Assembly (NCBI GenBank): GCA_963815375.1
Contig: CAWFGX010000001.1
Span: forward strand, 1,426,001 to 1,490,000
DNA: 64,000 nucleotides
Origin: JASHPR01 sp963815375
Lineage (GTDB): Bacteria > Actinomycetota > Actinomycetes > Streptosporangiales > Streptosporangiaceae
Direction: 5' to 3'
Shown here piece by piece: positions 25,926 through 33,674 of the stretch (within the stretch, counting starts at the first letter, position 1; each line of letters begins with the position of its first letter). Below the pieces are notes generated by a model that saw nothing but the letters and a program-made list of their open reading frames with translations, was not told the origin of the DNA and searched no databases. A program made the position numbers and the translations under genes.

Positions 25926-26549
25926 ATGGCAGGTTACGTTCCCCCCGGCTGGCCAGTCGGCGTGCACCCACCGGACAGCGAGCGATTCGAGAAGACGGCG
26001 GTGAGCTGGCTGCTTGACGTGGTGCCTCCTGACTACCGCGTGCACGGCGTCCTGCTGAGGCACCCAGCGGCGCTGGCAGCACTGGCGAAGCATCACCTGG
26101 CCGCGTGCGTGCAGGGGGCGCGCGAGGGGTACCGGTCCGCGCGCTCGGAGCTCGGTGCGCAACTGCCACGTCAAGGGGTAGAGGCGGTGCTCGCTGCCTA
26201 CCGCGCCGAGGGCGGGAGGCTAGTCAAGACCGAGCAGGCCGTGGACCTCGTGGCCCGGGCGCTTCGCGGAGAGGTCTTCACGCAGCCCACCGCGAAGGGT
26301 GCCGGGCCGTCGGTGCCCGGGGAGACAGGGTTGAGGCCAGCCCCCAAGCATGGGACTGCCCCGGGGCGCACTGTGTCCGTCAGGACTGGCACGGCCGCGC
26401 TCAGCCGGGGCCGGGGCAGCCCCAGACAGCAGGGTCGCTCTACGGTTCCGGCAGGGCCATCCGGAACCACACCGCCTTCGCAGCCCGCGCGTAGGTCACG
26501 CCCCAGGCCGACGCGAGCTCGGCCGGCAGCAGAAGCCCGCGCCCGCTGA
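25926..26549 (+). CDS. Conserved actinobacterial hypothetical protein with extended tail
   Basis: A 207-residue protein. Residues 1-125 are a compact helical domain starting MAGYVPPGWP, with RFEKTAVSWLLDVVPPDYR, LLRHPAALAALAKHHL and EGGRLVKTEQAVDLVARAL. Proteins with this start, ending soon after LRG..F, are common beside typA in actinomycetes; no function is known to me. Here the frame runs on for about 80 residues of Pro/Arg/Gly-rich low complexity, overlapping the convergent ATP-binding protein gene by 110 bases. The tail is probably a stop-codon loss. A leaderless start is likely. Confidence 0.7.
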   Translation: MAGYVPPGWPVGVHPPDSERFEKTAVSWLLDVVPPDYRVHGVLLRHPAALAALAKHHLAACVQGAREGYRSARSELGAQLPRQGVEAVLAAYRAEGGRLVKTEQAVDLVARALRGEVFTQPTAKGAGPSVPGETGLRPAPKHGTAPGRTVSVRTGTAALSRGRGSPRQQGRSTVPAGPSGTTPPSQPARRSRPRPTRARPAAEARAR

Positions 26550-27069
26550 CGCGCTCGGCTGCCTCCGCGGCCGAGTGTGGCAGGTCCGTGTGCAGCAGCG
26601 CGGGCCGGCGGTCCAGGACGGCTATCTCGACCGCCCAGCCGTGGAGGCCGCCGCGCGCGGTGCTGATTCGCGCGTCCGCCAGCAGCCTGCACGTGACCTG
26701 CACCGGAGTGCCCGCATGGAGCACGGCGTTGGTGACCAGCTCACTGGTCAGCAGCACCGCGTCGTCCACCAGCGCATCCAGCGCGCCCCATGTGTCGGGC
26801 CGCCCCAGCGAGCCAGGCACCTCTCGCGCATCCGCCGTCCCGGACCCTTCTCGCTGACTGGAGCCTTCCCTCGGGCTGGGCACGTCCAGCGGGCCGGGCG
26901 TTTCCCGCGTCTCCGGCGCGCTGCGGGCGGAGAGGTCGCGGGCGCAGCCGGTCAGGTCCCAGGAGCGCAGAGTGTCGCGGACGAAGCGGCGCGCTTCCGC
27001 GGCGGCCGTCGGCTCGGGCTGGTACGCGGCGGTCGCCACAAGATCTTGTCGTGTCTCTAAGTAAAACAT
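26440..27069 (-). CDS. HATPase-type ATP-binding regulatory protein (RsbW/SpoIIAB-like)
   Basis: A 209-residue protein from ATG 27069. The GHKL ATPase core is recognisable: the N-box DDAVLLTSELVTNAVLHAG, a core strand GWAVEIAVLDRRP and the G-box SGRGLLLPAELASAWGV. Such stand-alone domains act as anti-sigma kinases or light/stress-signalling switches in actinomycetes. Unusually, about 45 Pro/Ser/Gly/Glu-rich residues are inserted between the first helix (AEARRFVRDTLRSWDL) and the N-box. The 3' end overlaps the convergent gene at 25926 by 110 bases. Confidence 0.8.
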   Translation of the reverse strand: MFYLETRQDLVATAAYQPEPTAAAEARRFVRDTLRSWDLTGCARDLSARSAPETRETPGPLDVPSPREGSSQREGSGTADAREVPGSLGRPDTWGALDALVDDAVLLTSELVTNAVLHAGTPVQVTCRLLADARISTARGGLHGWAVEIAVLDRRPALLHTDLPHSAAEAAERVSGRGLLLPAELASAWGVTYARAAKAVWFRMALPEP

Positions 27070-27127
27070 GGATAACTCATCGTGACAGAATGACGCGCCG
27101 TTTACCGCAAGAAGCGGGCAGCCCGCG

Positions 27128-27778
27128 TCAATCCGCCGGCCGGGACCATCCGGCGCCGGCGACGTACTCCCGGACGATCCGGGCAGGAACTCCGGCAACG
27201 ACGCAACGATCGGGCACTGTTCCGCGCACGACGGACCCGGCCGCCACGACGACATTCCGGCCGATGCACGCACCGGGCAGGACGACCGTTCCCGCACCAA
27301 GCCAGGTCCCGGCACCGATGGACACCGCGTTGTTCACCGGCCACTGCCGCCCTATCGGCACGTCCGGGTCCCAATAGCCGTGATTCTGGTCGGTGATGTA
27401 GACGTACGGGCCGGTGTACACGTCATCGCAGATCTGGATCGAGTAGTGCGCCACGATGTGGCTGCCCCGCCCGATGACACAGCGGTCCCCCACCCGCAAC
27501 ACCGGCCGGTCACCAAGGTCCTGCCCGGGGGTCATGCCCGCCGAGATCGTGACCTGGTCTGAGATCAGAGTCTCGTCCCCGATCTCGATCCACTGCTCGC
27601 CGAACACCGCGCCGGTCGGGAACGCCATCAGCGACCGCGGGCCGAACTCGGCGAACCGCCGGCCAGCGGGCGAGTCGGCGGTGATGGTCCCGGCGCGCTG
27701 CAGCGCCCGCCATGCCGCGTGCGCCAGCCTGGACGCGGCCGCCCGCCGCCGTCGTTCCAGCACGCCCCACCACGACAT
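27128..27778 (-). CDS. Hexapeptide-repeat acyltransferase
   Basis: A 216-residue protein; ATG 27778 is preferred over an upstream TTG at 27787. From about residue 60 it shows left-handed beta-helix repeats of the [LIV]G.... type (VGDRCVIGRGSHIVAH, SIGAGTWLGAGTVVLPGA, IGRNVVVAAGSVVRG), ending with the common PARIVREY cap. The active-site loop His is likely in TDQNHGYWDPDVP. These enzymes transfer acetyl or other acyl groups to sugars or other small acceptors; the acceptor is not predictable. The N-terminal 55 residues are basic and helical. Confidence 0.8.
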   Translation of the reverse strand: MSWWGVLERRRRAAASRLAHAAWRALQRAGTITADSPAGRRFAEFGPRSLMAFPTGAVFGEQWIEIGDETLISDQVTISAGMTPGQDLGDRPVLRVGDRCVIGRGSHIVAHYSIQICDDVYTGPYVYITDQNHGYWDPDVPIGRQWPVNNAVSIGAGTWLGAGTVVLPGACIGRNVVVAAGSVVRGTVPDRCVVAGVPARIVREYVAGAGWSRPAD

Positions 27779-27854
27779 GGCGGACAACGGTACTAGGCCT
27801 GCTGCTTGATCGTTTCGAGGGCCAGGCGCGGGGTGCGGGCGCCACGCGGGAGGG

Positions 27855-28946
27855 CTAGCGGGGGGCCGTGCTGGCGGCTAGCTGGCCGCAGGCGCCGTCG
27901 ATCTCACGGCCGCGGGTGTCGCGGATCGTCACCGGGATGCCGCGCCGCTCCAGCCGCTCGGTGAACTCGTCCGTCGCGCCGGGCTCGGACGCTGTCCAGC
28001 GTGAGCCGGGTGTCGGGTTGAGCGGGATCAGGTTCACGTGCGCCGGATGGCCGGCCAGCAGGCGCGCGAGCGCCTCGGCCCGCCAGGCGTGGTCGTTCAC
28101 GTCGCGGATCATCGCGTACTCGATCGACACCCGGCGCCCGGACGCGTCTGCGTAGCGCCAGGCCGCGTCGAGCACCTCAGCGATCTTCCAGCGCTTGTTG
28201 ACCGGCACCAGCTCGTCGCGCAGCTCGTCATCGGGTGCGTGCAGGGAGACGGCCAGCCGTACCGGCAGGCCCTCGGCGGCCAGCCTGCCTATAGCCGGGA
28301 CCAGGCCCACGGTTGAGATGGTCACCGCACGGCGGGACACCCCAAGGCCGTCGGGCACTGGGTCGGTGATCCGCCGTACCGCTGACAGCACCCGGGAGTA
28401 GTTGGCCAGCGGCTCGCCCATGCCCATGAACACCACGTTGGAGACCCTGCCGGGCCCGCCGGGCACCTCGCCAGCAGCCAGCGCCCTGGCCCCGGCCACC
28501 ACCTGGGCGACGATCTCGGCCGCGGACAGGTTGCGGGTCAGTCCCGCCTGGCCGGTAGCACAAAACGGGCACGCCATGCCGCAGCCGGCCTGCGACGACA
28601 CACACATCGTCACCCGGCCCGGATACCGCATCAGCACCGACTCGACTCTTGCCCCATCGGTCGCGCGCCACAGCGTCTTGCGGGTCTGGCCATGGTCGCA
28701 GGACAGCTCGCGCTCCGGGGTGAGCAGCCGGGGGAGCAGCGCCTCCGCCAGCGGCCCGCGGGCTGCGGCCGGGACGTCGGTCATGGCTGAGGGGTCGTCG
28801 GTCAGCCGGGCGAAGTAGTGCCTGGACAGCTGATCAGCACGGAAGCGCTTGTGTCCGAGCCGCTCGGCAGCGGCTCTGCGCTCGGCCGGCCCGAGGTCCG
28901 CGAGGTGCAGCGGCGGGCGGGCCGAGGCGTGCTGACCGACCGTCAC
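27855..28946 (-). CDS. rlmN: 23S rRNA (adenine-2503-C2)-methyltransferase
   Basis: A 363-residue radical SAM enzyme. The [4Fe-4S] motif is CGMACPFCATGQ (CxxxCxxC), followed by the SAM-binding GMGEPLANY and ISTVGLVPAI. The C-terminal HVNLIPLNPTPGSRW belongs to the family. The resolving cysteine should lie near the end and a Cys is present in the last segment (DGACGQLAAS). It methylates C2 of A2503 in 23S rRNA and of tRNA A37. Its position downstream of cdsA in the rpsB cluster is conserved, although a SUFU-domain gene on the opposite strand now separates them. Confidence 0.95.
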   Translation of the reverse strand: MTVGQHASARPPLHLADLGPAERRAAAERLGHKRFRADQLSRHYFARLTDDPSAMTDVPAAARGPLAEALLPRLLTPERELSCDHGQTRKTLWRATDGARVESVLMRYPGRVTMCVSSQAGCGMACPFCATGQAGLTRNLSAAEIVAQVVAGARALAAGEVPGGPGRVSNVVFMGMGEPLANYSRVLSAVRRITDPVPDGLGVSRRAVTISTVGLVPAIGRLAAEGLPVRLAVSLHAPDDELRDELVPVNKRWKIAEVLDAAWRYADASGRRVSIEYAMIRDVNDHAWRAEALARLLAGHPAHVNLIPLNPTPGSRWTASEPGATDEFTERLERRGIPVTIRDTRGREIDGACGQLAASTAPR

Positions 28947-29048
28947 CCTGCCTCCGTTCTGTGATCTGTCATGACGTTAGCGGGGACGCCGCGCCAAGCC
29001 GCCAGGTAAACCCTCGCTTAGCAGCTGCAATTCGGTAGATTTCGTGCC

Positions 29049-30167
29049 ATGCCGACGCTGCGCCGCCCGGGCGGTCAGGCCAGGATATCCGCAGGTCCTG
29101 GGAGACCGCGCGTGCTGCTGGATAGCCAGAGCCCTTACGGGAGCCGGCGCGTGACCGTGGAGTATGACGGCGCAACGACGGCTGCCTACATGCACTCCGA
29201 GGACTCGCCGATCGCGGCGACCTGGATCGCGAACCATGCCCCGGCCCCTCCCGCCGTCGACCGCGCCCGGCTGGATGCCGGGGAGGCGCCCATGATGCCC
29301 GCGACGCACACCAAGCACCCGGACGGCAGGCCCGTGCCGGATCGCGGGGCACTGCGGGCAGTGTGGTTCGAGGAAGGCGATGGCGTCGTGATCCTGGAGT
29401 ACGGCGGCCTGCTCGCGGCCCTTCCAGGGTGGGCTTCCATGTCCCGGGGCATGCCGGGCTACTGCCGCGACGTGATCGGGCAGACCCCGTTCGGCTGGTC
29501 CCTCGATGACGCGATGGAGGGCCTGGGCGCGCGTGCGGCGCTGGCCGAGGACTTCTGGCGGTGGCGGGCCGACGAGGGCTCGTGGGCCGACTTCCAGCAG
29601 GGGCTGTTCGGGCATCTGCTCGGCAAGCTCGGCCCGGGCGCCAGGTACTGGGACGTCGGCGGCGATAGCCAGCCACCGGTCGGGGTCACCGAGCGGCCGC
29701 CTGCCGGGCTGCGGACCTACACGATCCTGTCGACGGCTGGCATGAGCTGCCAGCGCATGCCGGTCATCGAGCAAATGGGCGACGCAGCGGCCGCAGGCGC
29801 AAGGATCGAGCTGGCCATGGCGACGACTCTGCCCAGCACGGCCGCAGCGAGGATCTTCCTGTGGCTGGGCCAGTACCCGTGGCGGGAGGTGGACTGGCTC
29901 GGGCCCGGGCAGTGCATCCCCTGGTACCACGAGCCGTCCACGTTCCCGCTCGGCCGCGGCGACGCTGTGCTGCTGCTCGACAAACCGGGCAGTCTGCTGG
30001 GGCCCGAGGTGCCCGACCTCTCGGGGTACTCATTCGGCGGCGAGCCGGTCCGGTGGCTCTGGATGGTCCCGGTGACCGAACGGGAGCGCCGGCTGGCCGC
30101 CGAGCGGGGCCCGGCCAGCCTGATCACGCACCTGGCGGCGCAGCGCCGCAGCTGGGTCGTGAGCTAG
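29049..30167 (+). CDS. SUFU (suppressor of fused)-domain protein
   Basis: A 372-residue protein on the opposite strand to its neighbours. The C-terminal 170 residues match the bacterial SUFU domain: YTILSTAGMSCQRMP, ARIELAMATTLP, FLWLGQYPWRE, WLGPGQCIPWY and VRWLWMVPVTERERRLA. The first half (LLDSQSPYGSRRVTVEYDG, VWFEEGDGVVILEYGG, GMPGYCRDVIG) is a separate, unrecognised domain. Bacterial SUFU proteins often serve as immunity proteins to polymorphic toxins, but no toxin gene is adjacent, so the role here is open. It sits as a single plus-strand gene between rlmN and cdsA. Confidence 0.7.
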   Translation: MPTLRRPGGQARISAGPGRPRVLLDSQSPYGSRRVTVEYDGATTAAYMHSEDSPIAATWIANHAPAPPAVDRARLDAGEAPMMPATHTKHPDGRPVPDRGALRAVWFEEGDGVVILEYGGLLAALPGWASMSRGMPGYCRDVIGQTPFGWSLDDAMEGLGARAALAEDFWRWRADEGSWADFQQGLFGHLLGKLGPGARYWDVGGDSQPPVGVTERPPAGLRTYTILSTAGMSCQRMPVIEQMGDAAAAGARIELAMATTLPSTAAARIFLWLGQYPWREVDWLGPGQCIPWYHEPSTFPLGRGDAVLLLDKPGSLLGPEVPDLSGYSFGGEPVRWLWMVPVTERERRLAAERGPASLITHLAAQRRSWVVS

Positions 30168-30202
30168 CGCGCCGCCGTGCGGCACCCCAAGGAGGCGTGG
30201 CT

Positions 30203-31132
30203 TCAGTGGGCTGCGTGCGGAACGAAGACGCTCAGCAGCAGCCAGGCCACTGGGGCGACAAAGATAAGCGAGTCCAGCCGGTCCATGGCGCCACCGTGCC
30301 CAGGGAACACCGTGCCCATGTCCTTGATTTCCAGATCCCGCTTGATCATGGATTCCACGAGATCGCCGATGATCGCGGCGATCGCCGCGGCGGCGCCGAG
30401 GATCAGGCCCTGCCAGACGTGAGCGTGCAGTAGCCACGGCAGCGTGATCGCCCCGACCGCAAGGCAGGCCACGAGAGAGCCGACGGAGCCCTCCCATGTC
30501 TTCTTCGGGCTGATGCGCGGCACCATCAGGTGGCGGCCGAGGAGTATCCCGGCGAAGTAGCCGCCGACGTCGCTGACGACCGGCAACGCCACGAAGATCA
30601 GCGTCCGCCGGGCGCCGTCGGGCATCGACAGCATGAGGGGCACGAAGACGCCGAGCATCGGAACGTAGATGAGCGTGAACACGCTCGCGGTCAGGTCGCG
30701 CAGATAGCCTGCGGAGCCGCCGGGCAGCCGCCAGGCCATAAGCACCAGTACCGTGCCTGCCAGCGCCGCCAGCCCGGACTGCGCGCCGTACCAGTACGTC
30801 AGCGTGAACATCGCGACGCCGCCCGCGCCTATAGGGACCAGCGGGAGACGAATGCCGCGCTCTGCCAGCGCCTGCCGCAGTTCCCAGAGCGCCAGAGCCC
30901 CTAGGGCGCCGACATAGAGCAGGAATGTGGCCTTCACCGTGAACAGCGTCAGCAGGACCAGCCCGCCGAGCACGAGGCCGATGGCCGCAGCCACTGGGAG
31001 GTTGCGGCCGGTCCTGGTCGGCTTCGGCTCGCTGCCCGGCCCGGCCTCCCCCTGCACTAGCCGCCCACCAGCGTCATCCGGCACAGGACTGGCCTTCCTG
31101 ACCGAGCGTGCTCCCCCCATGGCGCGTGTCAC
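30203..31132 (-). CDS. cdsA: Phosphatidate cytidylyltransferase (CDP-diglyceride synthase)
   Basis: A 309-residue integral membrane enzyme with about eight hydrophobic helices after a 40-residue polar start. The CDP-alcohol signature is intact near the C-terminus: SPKKTWEGSVGS, GDLVESMIKRDLEIKDMG and PGHGGAMDRLDSLIF, with the acidic Mg ligands. It makes CDP-diacylglycerol from phosphatidic acid and CTP, the precursor of phosphatidylinositol, cardiolipin and phosphatidylethanolamine. It lies eight bases downstream of frr and is likely co-transcribed with it. Confidence 0.95.
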   Translation of the reverse strand: MTRAMGGARSVRKASPVPDDAGGRLVQGEAGPGSEPKPTRTGRNLPVAAAIGLVLGGLVLLTLFTVKATFLLYVGALGALALWELRQALAERGIRLPLVPIGAGGVAMFTLTYWYGAQSGLAALAGTVLVLMAWRLPGGSAGYLRDLTASVFTLIYVPMLGVFVPLMLSMPDGARRTLIFVALPVVSDVGGYFAGILLGRHLMVPRISPKKTWEGSVGSLVACLAVGAITLPWLLHAHVWQGLILGAAAAIAAIIGDLVESMIKRDLEIKDMGTVFPGHGGAMDRLDSLIFVAPVAWLLLSVFVPHAAH

Positions 31133-31140
31133 GTCCCAAG

Positions 31141-31698
31141 CTATACCTCGAGAAGCTCGGCTTCCTTGTGCCGGAGCAGCTCATCTACCTGGGAGACGTA
31201 GGTATGCGTGAGGTCCTCGAGCTCACGCTCCGCCCGCCTTCCGTCGTCCTCGCCTGCCTCGCCATCCTTGACCAGTTTGTCGAGCGTGTCCTTGGCGTGC
31301 CTGCGAATGTTGCGGATCGAGACCCGGCTGTCCTCGGCCTTGTGCCGCGCGACCTTGATGAACTCGCGGCGGCGTTCCTCTGACAGCTCGGGGAAGACCA
31401 CGCGGATGATCGTGCCGTCGTTGGACGGGTTCACCCCCAGGTCGCTGGACCTGATGGCCTTCTCGACCGCGGACATGGATGACTTGTCGTACGGCTCGAC
31501 GATGACCATGCGGGGCTCGGGCATCCGGAACGACGCCAGCTGGTTCACTGGCGTCTGCGTCCCGTAATACTCTGCCGTGATCTTGTTGAACATGGAGGGA
31601 TGTACCCGGCCGGTGCGGATGCCGCCGAATTCTTCCTTGGCGACAGCGACGGCCTTCTCCATCTTCTCCTCGGCTTCGAGAAGGGTCTCGTCAATCAC
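31141..31698 (-). CDS. frr: Ribosome recycling factor
   Basis: 185 residues, exactly the family length, starting at GTG 31698 (VIDETLLEAEEKM) with GGAG six bases upstream; the ATG 13 codons earlier would add a non-conserved extension. Conserved segments include GGIRTGRVHPSMFNKI, YYGTQTPVNQLASF, EPRMVIVEPYD and the closing helix VDELLRHKEAELLEV. With EF-G it splits post-termination ribosomes. It is part of the rpsB-tsf-pyrH-frr-cdsA run. Confidence 0.97.
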   Translation of the reverse strand: MIDETLLEAEEKMEKAVAVAKEEFGGIRTGRVHPSMFNKITAEYYGTQTPVNQLASFRMPEPRMVIVEPYDKSSMSAVEKAIRSSDLGVNPSNDGTIIRVVFPELSEERRREFIKVARHKAEDSRVSIRNIRRHAKDTLDKLVKDGEAGEDDGRRAERELEDLTHTYVSQVDELLRHKEAELLEV

Positions 31699-31748
31699 TT
31701 CCGACTCCCGTGCCTGCGTCGGCGTCCCGGTACGCATTCTGGCGTACT

Positions 31749-31790
31749 GCTGTTCCCATGGTGCGCCCGGCTGTTCCCATGGTGCGCCCG
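31749..31790. repeat. Perfect 21-base tandem duplication between pyrH and frr
   Basis: The 21-base unit GCTGTTCCCATGGTGCGCCCG occurs twice head to tail, without mismatch, in the 120-base spacer upstream of frr. Perfect identity points to a recent slippage or duplication event. It falls outside coding sequence if frr starts at 31698. Confidence 0.9.
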
Positions 31791-31818
31791 ACCCGGGGAA
31801 TCATCCCATGGAGGGCCA

Positions 31819-32694
31819 TCAATGCGCGAACCGGCCCACCAGCGTGCCGATCCGCTCACCACGCACGGCCCGCAGCACATTGCCCTTACCCATCAGGTCG
31901 AACACAACGATCGGCAGGTCGTTGTCCATGCACAGGCTGACCGCCGTGGCGTCCATGAACTTCAGTCCGCGCCGCAGCACCTCGCCGTAGTCAAGCCGGT
32001 GGAACCGGACCGCGTCTGGCATCTCCCGGGGGTCAGCGTCGTAGACCCCATCCACCTGAGTGCCCTTGAGTACCGCCTGGGCGCCGATCTCCAGCGCACG
32101 CTGTGCGGCGCAGGTGTCCGTTGAGAAGAACGGGGCTCCCAGGCCAGCGCCGAAGATCACAACCCGGCCTTTCTCCAGGTGCCTGATCGCTCGCCGCGGG
32201 ATGTAAGGCTCGGCAACCTGGCCCATCGTGATGGCGGTCTGTACCCGGGTTTCCAGGCCCAGCTTCTCCAGCACGTCCTGCAGGGCCAGGCAGTTGATGA
32301 CCGTGCCGAGCATGCCCATGTAGTCCGCGCGCGCCCGGTCGATGCCGCGCTGTGACAGGGCCGCGCCGCGGAACATGTTGCCGCCGCCGACAACGGCCGC
32401 GACCTCCATACCCTCCCGAACGACGGCTGAGATCTCCCGTGCGAGATGCGCCACCACGTCCGGGGAGATCCCTAGCGGCTCGCTGCCGGCGAAGGCCTGG
32501 CCGGACAGCTTCAGTACGACCCGGTGCCAGCCTGGGCTGCGCTTGCCGTATGACATGGCCCGGTCTGCCACCGGCGCACTGTCCGCCAGGGTGCCGTTAG
32601 CCGAGGCACGGTCGGCCGCTGGCGCGGCGTCCGCCCTGGCATCTTCTGCCGGGACGTCGCTGCGGCGCGTGGTGCCGTCCTCCACGGGGCGCAT
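31819..32694 (-). CDS. pyrH: Uridylate (UMP) kinase
   Basis: The kinase core (VVLKLSGQAFAGSEPLG, AAVVGGGNMFRGA, RADYMGMLGTVINCLALQD, IFGAGLGAPFFSTDTCAAQRA, LKGTQVDGVYDADPR) is a complete bacterial UMP kinase of the amino-acid-kinase fold. ATG 32694 follows GAGGGAAGG and leaves a 43-base gap after tsf. It adds about 46 residues of Asp/Ala-rich sequence with a near repeat (APAADRAS, APVADRAM) before ATG 32556, where most homologues begin. It phosphorylates UMP to UDP and is regulated by UTP and GTP in other bacteria. Which start is used is uncertain. Confidence 0.92.
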   Translation of the reverse strand: MRPVEDGTTRRSDVPAEDARADAAPAADRASANGTLADSAPVADRAMSYGKRSPGWHRVVLKLSGQAFAGSEPLGISPDVVAHLAREISAVVREGMEVAAVVGGGNMFRGAALSQRGIDRARADYMGMLGTVINCLALQDVLEKLGLETRVQTAITMGQVAEPYIPRRAIRHLEKGRVVIFGAGLGAPFFSTDTCAAQRALEIGAQAVLKGTQVDGVYDADPREMPDAVRFHRLDYGEVLRRGLKFMDATAVSLCMDNDLPIVVFDLMGKGNVLRAVRGERIGTLVGRFAH

Positions 32695-32737
32695 CCTTCC
32701 CTCGTCGGCTGGCTGCCTGGCCGGGTCAGGAGTGGTT

Positions 32738-33580
32738 TCAGCCCACCTGCCCGACCTGGAACCGGGCAAACCCGACTACTTGCGCGCCGTGCTCCGCAAG
32801 CAGCTGCTTGACCTGCTTCTTCTGGTCCCTCACGGAGGCCTGCTCGACCAGCACGACATCCTTGAAGAACGCGTTCAGGCGGCCGTCGACGATCTTGCTG
32901 ATCGCCGCCTCCGGCTTCCCTTCCTCGCGGGTCATCTGCTCGGCGATGCTGCGCTCGTGCTCCACGACGTCAGTGGGAACCTCATCGCGGGTCACGTAGC
33001 GCGGCCGCATCGCAGCGATCTGGTGCGTGATGTCCTGCGCCACGTCCGCCACGTCGCCGGACGCTGGCTCGAATTGCACAAGCACACCGAGGGTCGGCGG
33101 CAGCGCCGGGTCAGACTTGTGCAGGTAGCTGGCGACAAAGCCACCGACCAGGCGGGCGAACCGGCCGAGTTCTACCTTCTCCTTAAGCGCCGCGCCGGCT
33201 TCCTCGATCAGCTCCTGGGTCGTCTGGCCCGGTCGGACTGTGATGCCTAGCACGGCCAGCCTGTCCCCGGCATCTGAGGCCAGCGCAGCCTCGGCGATGT
33301 CGGAGGCCACCTGCTGGAACAGTTCGGTCTTGGCGACGAAGTCGGTCTCGCAGTTGAGCTCAAGGAGCACGCCGGAGCCAGTGCCGTCGAGCTCGGCTGT
33401 GACCAGACCCTGGGCTGCCGTCCGCTCTGCGCGCTTGTTGACGTCCTTTGCGCCCTTGATGCGCAGGAGCTGAACCGCAGCATCGTAGTTGTCGGCCTCC
33501 ACGAGGGCGTTCCGGCAGTCGAGCATGCCGGCGCCGGTCTGCTCGCGGAGCCGCTTTACATCCGCCGCGCTGTAGTCCAT
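32738..33580 (-). CDS. tsf: Elongation factor Ts
   Basis: A 280-residue protein with the N-terminal UBA-like domain (AADVKRLREQTGAGMLDCRNAL) and the core that contacts EF-Tu (NCETDFVAKTELFQ, the TDFV motif). Later segments LVQFEPASGD, QIAAMRPRYV and FARFQVGQ close the protein. It exchanges GDP for GTP on EF-Tu. It follows rpsB by about 95 bases in the conserved order. Confidence 0.96.
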   Translation of the reverse strand: MDYSAADVKRLREQTGAGMLDCRNALVEADNYDAAVQLLRIKGAKDVNKRAERTAAQGLVTAELDGTGSGVLLELNCETDFVAKTELFQQVASDIAEAALASDAGDRLAVLGITVRPGQTTQELIEEAGAALKEKVELGRFARLVGGFVASYLHKSDPALPPTLGVLVQFEPASGDVADVAQDITHQIAAMRPRYVTRDEVPTDVVEHERSIAEQMTREEGKPEAAISKIVDGRLNAFFKDVVLVEQASVRDQKKQVKQLLAEHGAQVVGFARFQVGQVG

Positions 33581-33674
33581 GTCCTCATCTCTCGTTATCT
33601 CGTCGTAGGCAGCCGCCGCTGTGTGCTGTCAGCCTCTGCCGGCGGTCGCGGGCCTTCGCCGGGCCGGGCGCTGG

